Shown here: in pieces, positions 1-5,958 of the stretch
Numbering within the stretch: position 1 is the stretch's first letter
How the letters are laid out: every line of letters begins with the position of its first letter
Origin: Bacillota bacterium
GTDB lineage: Bacteria > Bacillota > DTU025
Direction of reading: 5' to 3'
DNA: 11,867 bases
NCBI GenBank assembly: GCA_012842765.1
Contig: DUWJ01000350.1
Span: 1-11,867, forward strand
The notes under the pieces: model-generated
Told to the model about the DNA's origin: nothing
Seen by the model: the letters and a program-made list of their open reading frames with translations, nothing else
Database searches by the model: none
Program-made: the position numbers and the translations under genes

Positions 1-15
1 AAGACAGAGATTGCT

Positions 16-384
16 ATGAGCATTTCTCCCGGAGAGCTTGTTTGCGTGAGGGACGCCAAGTTTGACGGTACAATCACTGTGGAGATGAAAGGGTTTCTAG
101 CAGGCGGAAAATATGACACCCTGACAGTGAAGTTTTTCGAAGGCGGCAACGATGAGCCGCTGGCAACGATGAGAGTTGATGATCTTATGATCGTTGTATC
201 GCCTCTCGGCAAGATAGTCAAGCAGGAACTGGCAGAACTGGATGGTCTAGTAGCGCCCGCTGTGTTATGGGATGACGAGGGCGTGTTCAGAGGTGCCAAA
301 GCGCAATTCACTTTGACCAGCACAGGGTTGGGCGTTCAGCTCAATCCGCTTGTATGCGAAGTTGGATTGGTTGAGGCGAGATAG
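16..384 (+). CDS. Hypothetical protein, 122 aa, possibly incomplete at the 5' end
   Basis: I do not recognise this protein. It is small, rich in beta-type sequence (alternating hydrophobic and polar residues, many Val, Thr and Gly), with no signal peptide, membrane segment or catalytic motif visible. The ATG at 16 is preceded only by a weak purine stretch (AGACAGAGA) and the frame stays open to base 1, so the true start may lie outside the window. It ends with TAG at 382-384 and is followed by a strong hairpin at 423-462, suggesting it closes a transcription unit that began to the left. Even, protein-like composition and the absence of a better ORF on either strand support it being a real gene. 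Function is unknown. Confidence 0.6.
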   Translation: MSISPGELVCVRDAKFDGTITVEMKGFLAGGKYDTLTVKFFEGGNDEPLATMRVDDLMIVVSPLGKIVKQELAELDGLVAPAVLWDDEGVFRGAKAQFTLTSTGLGVQLNPLVCEVGLVEAR

Positions 385-422
385 GATAGAGCAATGTGAC
401 GTGATCGGATGATCACTGGTAG

Positions 423-466
423 TAGGGGCTCCTGTCCGCGGGCTGCCGCGACAGGCCCCCTATTTC
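423..466 (+). terminator. Terminator-like hairpin after the first gene
   Basis: A long GC-rich stem: TAGGGG (423-428) pairs with CCCCTA (457-462), CCTGT (431-435) with ACAGG (451-455), and CGCGG (437-441) with CCGCG (446-450) around a GCTG loop. Small bulges lie at 429-430, 436 and 456. It is followed by TTTCATAT, only a short T tract, so termination efficiency is uncertain. Its place between a stop codon and the next ribosome binding site fits a Rho-independent terminator. Confidence 0.6.
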
Positions 467-534
467 ATATCATATCCGCCCTGCGCCTGGCGGTTTGCCG
501 TTGGGCGAGTACGCGGCCATGGGAGGCGGGATTC

Positions 535-1017
535 ATGAAACGGCTACTTGACGGGTTTTTGTTGCTTTCGTTGCTTACGGTTGTGGTCACAACGATGACT
601 GGGTGCACTTTCGGACGGGCTAGGATTGGGATAACAGTGAATCCCGATCCACTTTTGATTGATTTCAATAAAAGTGAGATCGAGGGCACTGTCACATTGA
701 CGCTTGACGGCCTAGGGAGCTTTACTGTTGACGAAATAGGGCTCGACTATATTGATGCTCAGGGCCAGAGAATTGAGGGCGAGGGCCTTCCACAAGGCGG
801 AAAGCTCACTCAGTCAATATCCCTCGTCGGGACCATGGGAGTGGTCAGGAAGACATTGCCCTTAAAGGGCGTGCTCGGCGCAGAGGGCGTGAAGATCAGG
901 AATGAATGGTGGCTTCCAGGAGCTTTGCACCCTGCAAGCTGCAGAATGACTCTTCTTGATATATCGGGCAGGGTGGTTGGAGCAGGATCTGTGGGGTTGA
1001 AATGGCATCCCTATTAG
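535..1017 (+). CDS. Putative lipoprotein of unknown function, 160 aa
   Basis: The frame is open from 409, but the ATG at 535 is preferred: GGGAGG (521-526) lies just upstream, and the protein then begins with a typical type II signal peptide, with basic residues K2-R3, a hydrophobic core at residues 8-18, and a lipobox-like M-T-G-C with Cys24 as the predicted lipidated residue. The mature part is beta-rich and Gly/Val-rich, with a Trp-Trp pair near residue 120 and no catalytic motif I recognise. Its pattern (short strands, a conserved-looking N-P-D-P near the mature N terminus) vaguely recalls small immunoglobulin-like or LEA14-like beta domains, but that is only an impression. It probably sits on the outer face of the cytoplasmic membrane. 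It is not evidently in an operon with queT, which starts 123 bases later behind its own structured leader. Confidence 0.75.
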   Translation: MKRLLDGFLLLSLLTVVVTTMTGCTFGRARIGITVNPDPLLIDFNKSEIEGTVTLTLDGLGSFTVDEIGLDYIDAQGQRIEGEGLPQGGKLTQSISLVGTMGVVRKTLPLKGVLGAEGVKIRNEWWLPGALHPASCRMTLLDISGRVVGAGSVGLKWHPY

Positions 1018-1018
1018 G

Positions 1019-1054
1019 CCATGCCTCATATCAGGCATGGATGTGGAGCTCCAC
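1019..1054 (+). repeat. Two adjacent perfect inverted repeats in the queT leader
   Basis: CCATGCCT (1019-1026) and AGGCATGG (1033-1040) form a perfect 8-bp stem with a 6-base loop. Immediately after lies the perfect 12-bp palindrome GTGGAGCTCCAC (1043-1054). Neither is followed by a T tract, so they do not look like Rho-independent terminators. They could be an operator, RNA structure ending the lipoprotein transcript, or part of a queT leader. I could not match the leader to the preQ1-I consensus. Confidence 0.45.
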
Positions 1055-1140
1055 CGGAGACTGAAAGCAGCATACGAGTATTGCGCTAGGGATGTGCGCA
1101 GAATTAGGTACGTGCGATGTTGGCGAAAGGAGTAGGGCAG

Positions 1141-1617
1141 ATGAAGTTTGATGGTAAATCCATAGCGCGCGCTGGGATAATAGCAGGCGTGTACGCAGGG
1201 TTGTGTCTGCTTCTGGCCCCTATTTCATACAGAGTTTTTCAGGTAAGAGTGGCTGAGGCCTTAACAGTGCTTCCTATTGTCTGGCCGGAAGCAGTCATAG
1301 GCCTCGCGTGCGGGGCACTCATTGCAAATGTCGCAGGTCCCCTGGGCGTGTTTGATGTGGTGTTCGGTACTGCCGCCACGGCTATAGCTGCATGGCTCAC
1401 CTATCGCTTCAGGAATTCCAAAATGGCCTACTTCTTTCCGATTATCGTCAACGGGATTGTCGTTGGGACGTACGTTCCGTTCCTCGTCGGCATGGAGATA
1501 CACCTCTGGACGATACCTGCAACCATGCTTCTCGTGGCTGCAGGCGAGGGAGTTGCCGTTTTTGCTCTTGGTGTGCCGCTTCTGAATGCTCTTCGGAGAA
1601 CCGGCATGATAGAATAG
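1141..1617 (+). CDS. queT: QueT family queuosine-precursor ECF transporter substrate-binding (S) component
   Basis: A 158-aa, very hydrophobic protein with about five or six membrane segments. It matches the QueT family (COG4708 type): the N-terminal stretch with I-A-R-A-G-I-I-A-G-V-Y-A-G, then P-I-S-Y-R-V-F-Q-V-R-V-A-E-A-L-T-V-L-P, and the later N-x-x-G-P-L-G-x-x-D region are characteristic. QueT proteins are S components that recognise a queuosine precursor (preQ0/preQ1-type base) and work with the shared EcfA/EcfA'/EcfT energising module, which is not in this window. The ATG at 1141 is chosen over the in-frame ATG at 1117 because AAAGGAG (1126-1132) is spaced 8 bases from it. The next gene, mtaB, also concerns tRNA anticodon-loop modification and starts 116 bases downstream, so the two may be co-transcribed. 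Confidence 0.9.
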   Translation: MKFDGKSIARAGIIAGVYAGLCLLLAPISYRVFQVRVAEALTVLPIVWPEAVIGLACGALIANVAGPLGVFDVVFGTAATAIAAWLTYRFRNSKMAYFFPIIVNGIVVGTYVPFLVGMEIHLWTIPATMLLVAAGEGVAVFALGVPLLNALRRTGMIE

Positions 1618-1733
1618 AACAACAGGGTAGGACTCGCTTAGCGCACGACTCTTGTAGGCAACGGAGGCGTCAAGTGGGCCAGTCTTCGGCAGGAGACCGG
1701 ACATGCCATGCACATTTGGGAGGTATCTTTCGG

Positions 1734-3116
1734 GTGCGGACAGTCGCCATAGCAACACTTGGGTGCAAGGTGAATCAATACGATTCCGAAGCGATCGCAG
1801 GGGAATTCAGGAGAGCCGGATTTGCGGTTGTGCCCTTCGAAGATGTCGCCGACGTGTATGTGATAAACACGTGCACTGTTACTCAGATGGGCGATAAGAA
1901 ATCGAGGCAGCTCATACGGAGGGCCAACGCGAAGAATCCGGATGCCCTGATAGTTGCTGCGGGCTGCTATGCGCAAGCCTCGCCCGAAGAGGTTGCGGCG
2001 CTTCCTGGGGTATACGTGGTCTCTGGAACATATGACCGAGCGAGAATCGTCGAAGCCGTGCTTGATTTCGAAAAGGATTCCAGAGGGCTGGAGACGACAG
2101 GGGATCATGATGAAGCGGTGGAAGACACCCACGGTTCATTTGGACCCAAAGGGGCGAATCGAGTCCCAAAGGTGCTCGTGGAAGCTACATGTGCTTTCGG
2201 AGGCTATGAAGAGCTTCCGGCTGACGGGTGGACCGAACGTGCTCGTGCGTATGTGAAGATTGAGGATGGATGCGAGAATTTTTGCTCCTACTGCAAGGTT
2301 CCTTACGTGAGAGGGCCTGTGCGTAGCAGGGAACTGGAGAGGATTCGCAGGGAGATCGAGCGCTTCGTTGTTCAAGGATACAAGGAAGTGGTGCTTACGG
2401 GGATAGACATGGGTGCATATGGTCGGGATTTTGGGGGATCCCCCGACCTTGCGGATGTTCTTGCGGCGGCTGCGAACGTGGACGGCGTAGCCAGAGTCCG
2501 CTTGAGCTCGGTGGATCCAACTGATGTGAGCGAAAAACTGATCGATGTGATGGCTAAAAGCGATGTCATCTGTCCCCATCTGCATATTCCGCTCCAGTCA
2601 GGCAGCGACAAGGTGCTTTCACGGATGAATCGCCGCTACACTATGTCGCATTACCAGGATGTAGTTGCGATGGCGAGAGAGCGCATATCCGACCTAGCAG
2701 TTACGACTGACGTCATAGTTGGCTTCCCTGGCGAGGACGAAGAGGCTTTTCAGGCTACTTGCGATGCCTGCCAGCGACTGGGGTTTTCGAGAATGCACGT
2801 ATTTCAGTATTCGCGTCGCAGAGGCACTGTCGCTTCCGGCCTGCCCAGGCAGGTCCCGAGGAAGGAGAAGGAGAGGAGGAGCGCTGAGCTGATAGGGCTG
2901 GGGCGCGAGTTGTCTCTCCAATTCCACCGAGGACTGATCGGTCGTGTCATGCCTGTCCTGGTTGAGCAGGCCGAGCAGAATCAATTTGAGGGCCTTACTG
3001 CGAATTACGTGCGGGTCTACGCCGACGGGCGGGCGCTCCCCGGCGACATTGTGGGTGTACGCATATCCGAGGCAGATGAAGGGTTTGTGAGGGGCAGCAT
3101 AGAAAGGACTACATGA
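1734..3116 (+). CDS. mtaB: tRNA t6A37 methylthiotransferase MtaB
   Basis: A 460-aa radical-SAM methylthiotransferase that converts t6A to ms2t6A at position 37 of ANN-decoding tRNAs (B. subtilis YqeV). The N-terminal UPF0004 domain has its three cluster cysteines at Cys11 (in T-L-G-C-K-V-N-Q-Y-D-S, the MtaB rather than RimO or MiaB form), Cys47 (N-T-C-T-V-T) and Cys78 (A-A-G-C-Y-A-Q). The radical-SAM CxxxCxxC motif is Cys180/Cys184/Cys187 (G-C-E-N-F-C-S-Y-C). A C-terminal TRAM domain occupies roughly residues 395-460. The start is GTG 1734, preceded by GGGAGGT (1718-1723) at 10 bases; the open frame extends far upstream but overlaps queT and has no better start. The linker between the N-terminal and radical-SAM domains (about residues 113-165) seems longish, explaining a length slightly above the usual 430-450. 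The conserved neighbours HIT and rpsU follow. Confidence 0.95.
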   Translation: MRTVAIATLGCKVNQYDSEAIAGEFRRAGFAVVPFEDVADVYVINTCTVTQMGDKKSRQLIRRANAKNPDALIVAAGCYAQASPEEVAALPGVYVVSGTYDRARIVEAVLDFEKDSRGLETTGDHDEAVEDTHGSFGPKGANRVPKVLVEATCAFGGYEELPADGWTERARAYVKIEDGCENFCSYCKVPYVRGPVRSRELERIRREIERFVVQGYKEVVLTGIDMGAYGRDFGGSPDLADVLAAAANVDGVARVRLSSVDPTDVSEKLIDVMAKSDVICPHLHIPLQSGSDKVLSRMNRRYTMSHYQDVVAMARERISDLAVTTDVIVGFPGEDEEAFQATCDACQRLGFSRMHVFQYSRRRGTVASGLPRQVPRKEKERRSAELIGLGRELSLQFHRGLIGRVMPVLVEQAEQNQFEGLTANYVRVYADGRALPGDIVGVRISEADEGFVRGSIERTT

Positions 3117-3121
3117 TTCGA

Positions 3122-3133
3122 CCGCATATGCGG
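3122..3133 (+). repeat. 12-bp perfect palindrome between mtaB and the HIT gene
   Basis: CCGCATATGCGG is a perfect palindrome starting 6 bases after the mtaB stop codon. It has no loop and no following T tract, so a terminator is unlikely. It could be a protein-binding site or chance. Confidence 0.35.
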
Positions 3134-3178
3134 CTGCCCAGGTACCTTTGTGAAATCAGCCGAGGGGGTGTAGAGTGA

Positions 3179-3523
3179 ATGGAAGAATGCATATTCTGTA
3201 GAATTGCGCGCGGGGAAATCGATTCGTCAATAGTATATGAGGACGAGAATCTTGTGGCTTTCAACGACATCAACCCTCAGGCGCCCATGCACGTGTTGAT
3301 CATCCCTCGCATGCATGTATCTAGCCTTTTGGAGCTCGGCGCCGACGGCGAGCAGCTAGTCGGCAAGGCGCATAGGGTCGCGGGGCAGATCGCTCGCGAG
3401 CGCGGATACGATCGGAGCGGGTTCAGGGTAGTAGTCAATTGCGGAGAGGATGCGGGGCAAAGTGTGCCGCATCTCCATTTTCATGTGCTCGGAGGCAGAG
3501 CTTTGGGGTGGCCGCCAGGTTGA
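3179..3523 (+). CDS. HIT (histidine triad) family nucleotide-binding protein, HINT-like
   Basis: A 114-aa protein of normal length for bacterial HINT-type HIT proteins, which hydrolyse nucleoside phosphoramidates and related nucleotide conjugates in the cytoplasm. It opens with C-I-F-C (Cys4, Cys7), which with a downstream histidine forms the zinc site seen in many members. It contains the N-D-I-N-P-Q-A-P-M-H-V-L-I-I-P strand region and ends with the histidine triad H-L-H-F-H (His98, His100, His102; His100 is the expected nucleophile) followed by V-L-G-G-R. The ATG at 3179 is preceded by GAGGGGGTG (3162-3170) at 8 bases. It lies 62 bases after mtaB and upstream of rpsU, a gene order common in Clostridia-like genomes. 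The physiological substrate is unknown. Confidence 0.95.
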   Translation: MEECIFCRIARGEIDSSIVYEDENLVAFNDINPQAPMHVLIIPRMHVSSLLELGADGEQLVGKAHRVAGQIARERGYDRSGFRVVVNCGEDAGQSVPHLHFHVLGGRALGWPPG

Positions 3524-3567
3524 TGATGTGTACCGAGGCGCGGTGAGCATTAAACCTGTCGTTTCGT

Positions 3568-3597
3568 TTGACACCTACGCAGTGAGTAAAGTATAAT
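3568..3597 (+). promoter_or_regulatory. Near-consensus sigma-A promoter for rpsU
   Basis: A perfect -35 box TTGACA (3568-3573) and a perfect -10 box TATAAT (3592-3597) are separated by 18 bases. Transcription should start near 3604, giving an rpsU leader of about 85 bases. The promoter lies 45 bases after the HIT stop codon and implies strong independent expression of ribosomal protein S21. Confidence 0.85.
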
Positions 3598-3606
3598 TTG
3601 ACAAGA

Positions 3607-3645
3607 TTGCCCTGCGCGTCAAAGGATTCGCTTATGGGCAAGCGA
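3607..3645 (+). promoter_or_regulatory. Candidate structured rpsU leader (hairpin with possible pseudoknot)
   Basis: TCGCTT (3628-3633) and AAGCGA (3640-3645) form a 6-bp stem around the loop ATGGGC. The loop bases GGGC (3636-3639) are complementary to the upstream GCCC (3609-3612); a longer TTGCCC/GGGCAA pairing (3607-3612 with 3636-3641) would compete with the stem. This could be a pseudoknot or two alternative folds within the predicted 5' untranslated region of rpsU, as ribosomal protein leaders often have. It is inference from base pairing only. Confidence 0.3.
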
Positions 3646-3688
3646 GCAATGGTGGTTGGTTACTCTCGCACGGAGGGGGGGTATCTGT

Positions 3689-3865
3689 ATGTCAGAGGTT
3701 AAAGTTGGAAAGAATGAGTCCCTCGACAGCGCACTGCGTCGTTTCAAGCGACAGTGTCAGCGATCCGGAGTAATGTCTGAAATTCGCAAGCGCGAGCATT
3801 ACGACAAGCCAAGCGTTCGGAGGAAGAAAAAGTCTGAGGCTGCCCGCAGACGCAAGTATCGCTAG
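3689..3865 (+). CDS. rpsU: 30S ribosomal protein S21
   Basis: A 58-aa, strongly basic protein of the length usual in Bacillota. It begins [21 protein letters not shown] and ends in an Arg/Lys-rich tail with [11 protein letters not shown], the typical S21 pattern. S21 binds the 30S platform near the 3' end of 16S rRNA and helps initiation. An in-frame ATG exists at 3656, but the ATG at 3689 is the family start and follows the strong G-rich ribosome binding site GGAGGGGGGG (3672-3681). The gene has its own sigma-A promoter (3568-3597) and a terminator about 100 bases after the stop, so it forms a monocistronic unit. Confidence 0.97.
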   Translation: MSEVKVGKNESLDSALRRFKRQCQRSGVMSEIRKREHYDKPSVRRKKKSEAARRRKYR

Positions 3866-3883
3866 GGGCGGTTTCGGCCATAC

Positions 3884-3949
3884 CCCCATAGTGCGTAAAA
3901 AAGTAAATATTGCTGTTTCGTCGTTCGGGCTGGCCCTACACGTATGGGG
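3884..3949 (+). other. Long-range imperfect stem between rpsU and its terminator
   Basis: CCCCATAGTG (3884-3893) pairs with CAC-g-TATGGGG (3939-3949), giving 10 bp with one bulged G and a loop of about 45 bases that contains an A-rich run. It lies in the 3' untranslated part of the rpsU transcript, ahead of the terminator stem. It may stabilise the messenger or be part of a small structured RNA. There is no match to a known RNA family that I recognise. Confidence 0.3.
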
Positions 3950-3966
3950 TGCTCGGGTCTACAATC

Positions 3967-4000
3967 AGGGAGAGGCTGTGGCCTCTCCTTATTTCTTTTC
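3967..4000 (+). terminator. Rho-independent terminator after rpsU
   Basis: GGAGAGGC (3969-3976) pairs perfectly with GCCTCTCC (3981-3988) around a TGTG loop, extendable by two outer pairs (A-T and G-T), and is followed by the T-rich tract TTATTTCTTTT. This is a textbook terminator separating rpsU from the germination operon. Confidence 0.88.
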
Positions 4001-4080
4001 GCTGTATTCGGCATAATCCTTCGTCCGGTGGCAGATTGTAATGGTGAGGCTCCAAAAAAGTTGTTCGGGGGAAGCGCAAT

Positions 4081-5808
4081 TTGACACGTCTACGCAGGCT
4101 GCTGAAAGGGGAGGCCAGGCGTCCTCGCATGGTTCTTGGCAAGACGCCGGTATCGCTTGATGAGAAGAAATCTGGCGGTGGTGAAGGCCCAGACCAACAT
4201 GAGGCCAACGAAACCCCGATCCCCGACAGCCTGGACGGGATCGAGAAGTTCCTCCGTGAAAGATTAGGCAACGAGAGTCCTGACGTAATCCTGCGCCGAT
4301 TGGTGATATGGACATCTCCTGAACTCGATGCCTTGCTTTTCTATATAGAGGGTCTGACTTCGCGCGATGTGATCAACATGATGGCCCTAAGATCGGTGAT
4401 GCTGGCAGAAAGGACCACAGCCTTGGATGCCGGGGCGCTCGACCGGGAGAACATTGCCACTGTCATCTCAACGCACTTGGTGCCGTCGGGCCAGATCACC
4501 GTCGTTCGAAGCATGGAATTGGCGATGGAGCACGTGCTGACTGGCGAGGGTGCCTTGTTTGTTGAGGGAAGTCCTGAATGCGTGCTCTTTGAAGCCAAGG
4601 GTTGGGAGCATCGGGGGATAGAGGAACCCGCTACTGAGAAGGTTGTGCGCGGCCCGAGAGAGGGTTTCGCAGAGCTGCTCAGGGCCAACACTGCCTTGAT
4701 AAGAAGAAGACTGAGAACACCTGATCTTAGATTGGATGCAACTATAGTGGGAGTGAGATCCAAGACTGATGTCGTAGTTGCCTACGTTGAAGGCCTCACA
4801 GACCCTGACCTGGTGGATACAGTGAAGGAACGGATTGATGCAATATGCGTTGACATCATGACTGATTCGGGCGTTTTGGAGGAACTCATAGAGGACCACA
4901 CCTATTCTCCATTTCCCCAGGTGCAGTATACTGAGAGGCCTGACCGTTTTGTCGCAGCCCTCTCAGAAGGGCTCGTCGGCATTCTAGTTGACGGATCGCC
5001 TATGGCTCTCATGATTCCCGCGAATCTTTCCAGCTTTTTTCAGTCACCCGAAGACTACTATGAGAGGTTCCCCTTTGGTGGACCCCTGAGGACGTTGCGG
5101 TATATTGCAGGCGTAATAGCTCTGATCTTTCCTGCTCTTTATGTTGCGGTGGCCACCTTTCATCAGGAAATGATTCCCACCAAACTTGCCCTTGCGATCG
5201 CCGGTTCGCACGTTCCGGTGCCTTTTCCTTCACTGGTAGAGGCGCTTCTCATGGAAGTGGCGCTCGAGCTCATAAGAGAGGCCGCTATACGCATGCCTGA
5301 CCCGATCTCCCAGTCTCTCGGTTTTGTAGGGGCCTTGTTGCTTGGCGACGCCGCGGTTTCGGCTGGCCTTGTCAGCCCCATAATGGTGATCGTAGTTGCC
5401 GTCACGGGCCTGTCGTCGTTGATAATCCCGCACTATCCTACAGGTTTGGCCATCAGGCTTCTGCGCTTTCCGCTCCTTTTTCTTTCGGCCAGTCTCGGGC
5501 TTTTTGGGCTGATCGCCGGGCTAATAGCGATTGCCTTGCACCTTGGGGGCCTGACATCTTTCGGCGTTCCGTATCTGGAGCCAATGATGAAGCCGAAGGA
5601 GTTGGTACGCGACGTCATATGGCGTTCGCCCGAGTACACGTTTCAAAGGCGTCCTGAGTATCCGTCGCCACAGGATCAGATACGCCAGAAAGCTTTCATG
5701 CGGACATGGATTCCAGAGGTGGCCGAGAAGGCGCGACAGGATGGGGAGGCGCTTGCGGATTCCCGAGATCAGTCTGGGGAGGAGGAGAATACGAGGGGAC
5801 GGGGCTGA
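4081..5808 (+). CDS. gerKA: Spore germination receptor A subunit (GerA/GerKA family)
   Basis: The A subunit of a GerA-type germinant receptor, located in the inner membrane of the spore; A, B and C subunits together sense small-molecule germinants and trigger germination. The 575-aa protein has a large hydrophilic N-terminal domain (about residues 45-320), a block of membrane segments (about 340-490, including the family hallmark P-F-P-S-L-V-E-A-L-L-M-E-V-A-L-E-L and the later A-V-S-A-G-L-V-S-P) and a cytosolic C-terminal tail with M-M-K-P-K-E-L and R-R-P-E-Y. The length is somewhat above the common 480-550 because of extra residues at both ends. TTG 4081 is preferred: G-rich GGGGGAAG lies about 8 bases upstream, whereas the in-frame ATG at 4129 has its nearest Shine-Dalgarno sequence 15 bases away. 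No sigma-G-type promoter was convincingly seen upstream, though one is expected. The subtype and germinant cannot be told from sequence. Confidence 0.93.
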   Translation: MTRLRRLLKGEARRPRMVLGKTPVSLDEKKSGGGEGPDQHEANETPIPDSLDGIEKFLRERLGNESPDVILRRLVIWTSPELDALLFYIEGLTSRDVINMMALRSVMLAERTTALDAGALDRENIATVISTHLVPSGQITVVRSMELAMEHVLTGEGALFVEGSPECVLFEAKGWEHRGIEEPATEKVVRGPREGFAELLRANTALIRRRLRTPDLRLDATIVGVRSKTDVVVAYVEGLTDPDLVDTVKERIDAICVDIMTDSGVLEELIEDHTYSPFPQVQYTERPDRFVAALSEGLVGILVDGSPMALMIPANLSSFFQSPEDYYERFPFGGPLRTLRYIAGVIALIFPALYVAVATFHQEMIPTKLALAIAGSHVPVPFPSLVEALLMEVALELIREAAIRMPDPISQSLGFVGALLLGDAAVSAGLVSPIMVIVVAVTGLSSLIIPHYPTGLAIRLLRFPLLFLSASLGLFGLIAGLIAIALHLGGLTSFGVPYLEPMMKPKELVRDVIWRSPEYTFQRRPEYPSPQDQIRQKAFMRTWIPEVAEKARQDGEALADSRDQSGEEENTRGRG

Positions 5809-5958
5809 TAAGGCGATCGCGTCAGCAAGGGTGGCACCTCCGGTCGGGAGTGCTGCGCTGGTGGCAGTCGCTATGGCAATGATGAAACCTAGACATAACG
5901 GACGAGAGGTGCATGGACAATAGGCGGAAGTGCAAAGGATGAGATTTACTACACGCAG

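Noticed and set aside
1392..1733. Upstream extension of the mtaB frame overlapping queT
   Set aside because: The extension is Arg/Ser/Cys-rich and out of frame with queT; mtaB homology begins just after GTG 1734, which has a good ribosome binding site.
1261..1758. Long minus-strand open frame opposite queT
   Set aside because: It is antisense to a recognised gene, contains no known motif and has shadow-like composition; the same holds for the other minus-strand frames such as 8128-8733 and 10337-11098.
4001..4080. Sigma-G-like promoter for the ger operon
   Set aside because: Fragments such as CATAAT (4012-4017) and TGTATT (4003-4008) occur but not as a correctly spaced pair, so no promoter is claimed.
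5741..5923. 60-aa open frame spanning the end of gerKA and the gap before gerKB
   Set aside because: Its first part overlaps gerKA in another frame, it has no well-spaced ribosome binding site and its composition is unlike its neighbours. A short hydrophobic piece near its end is not enough to call a small membrane protein, though its TAG overlap with the ATA at 5920 is noted under gerKB.
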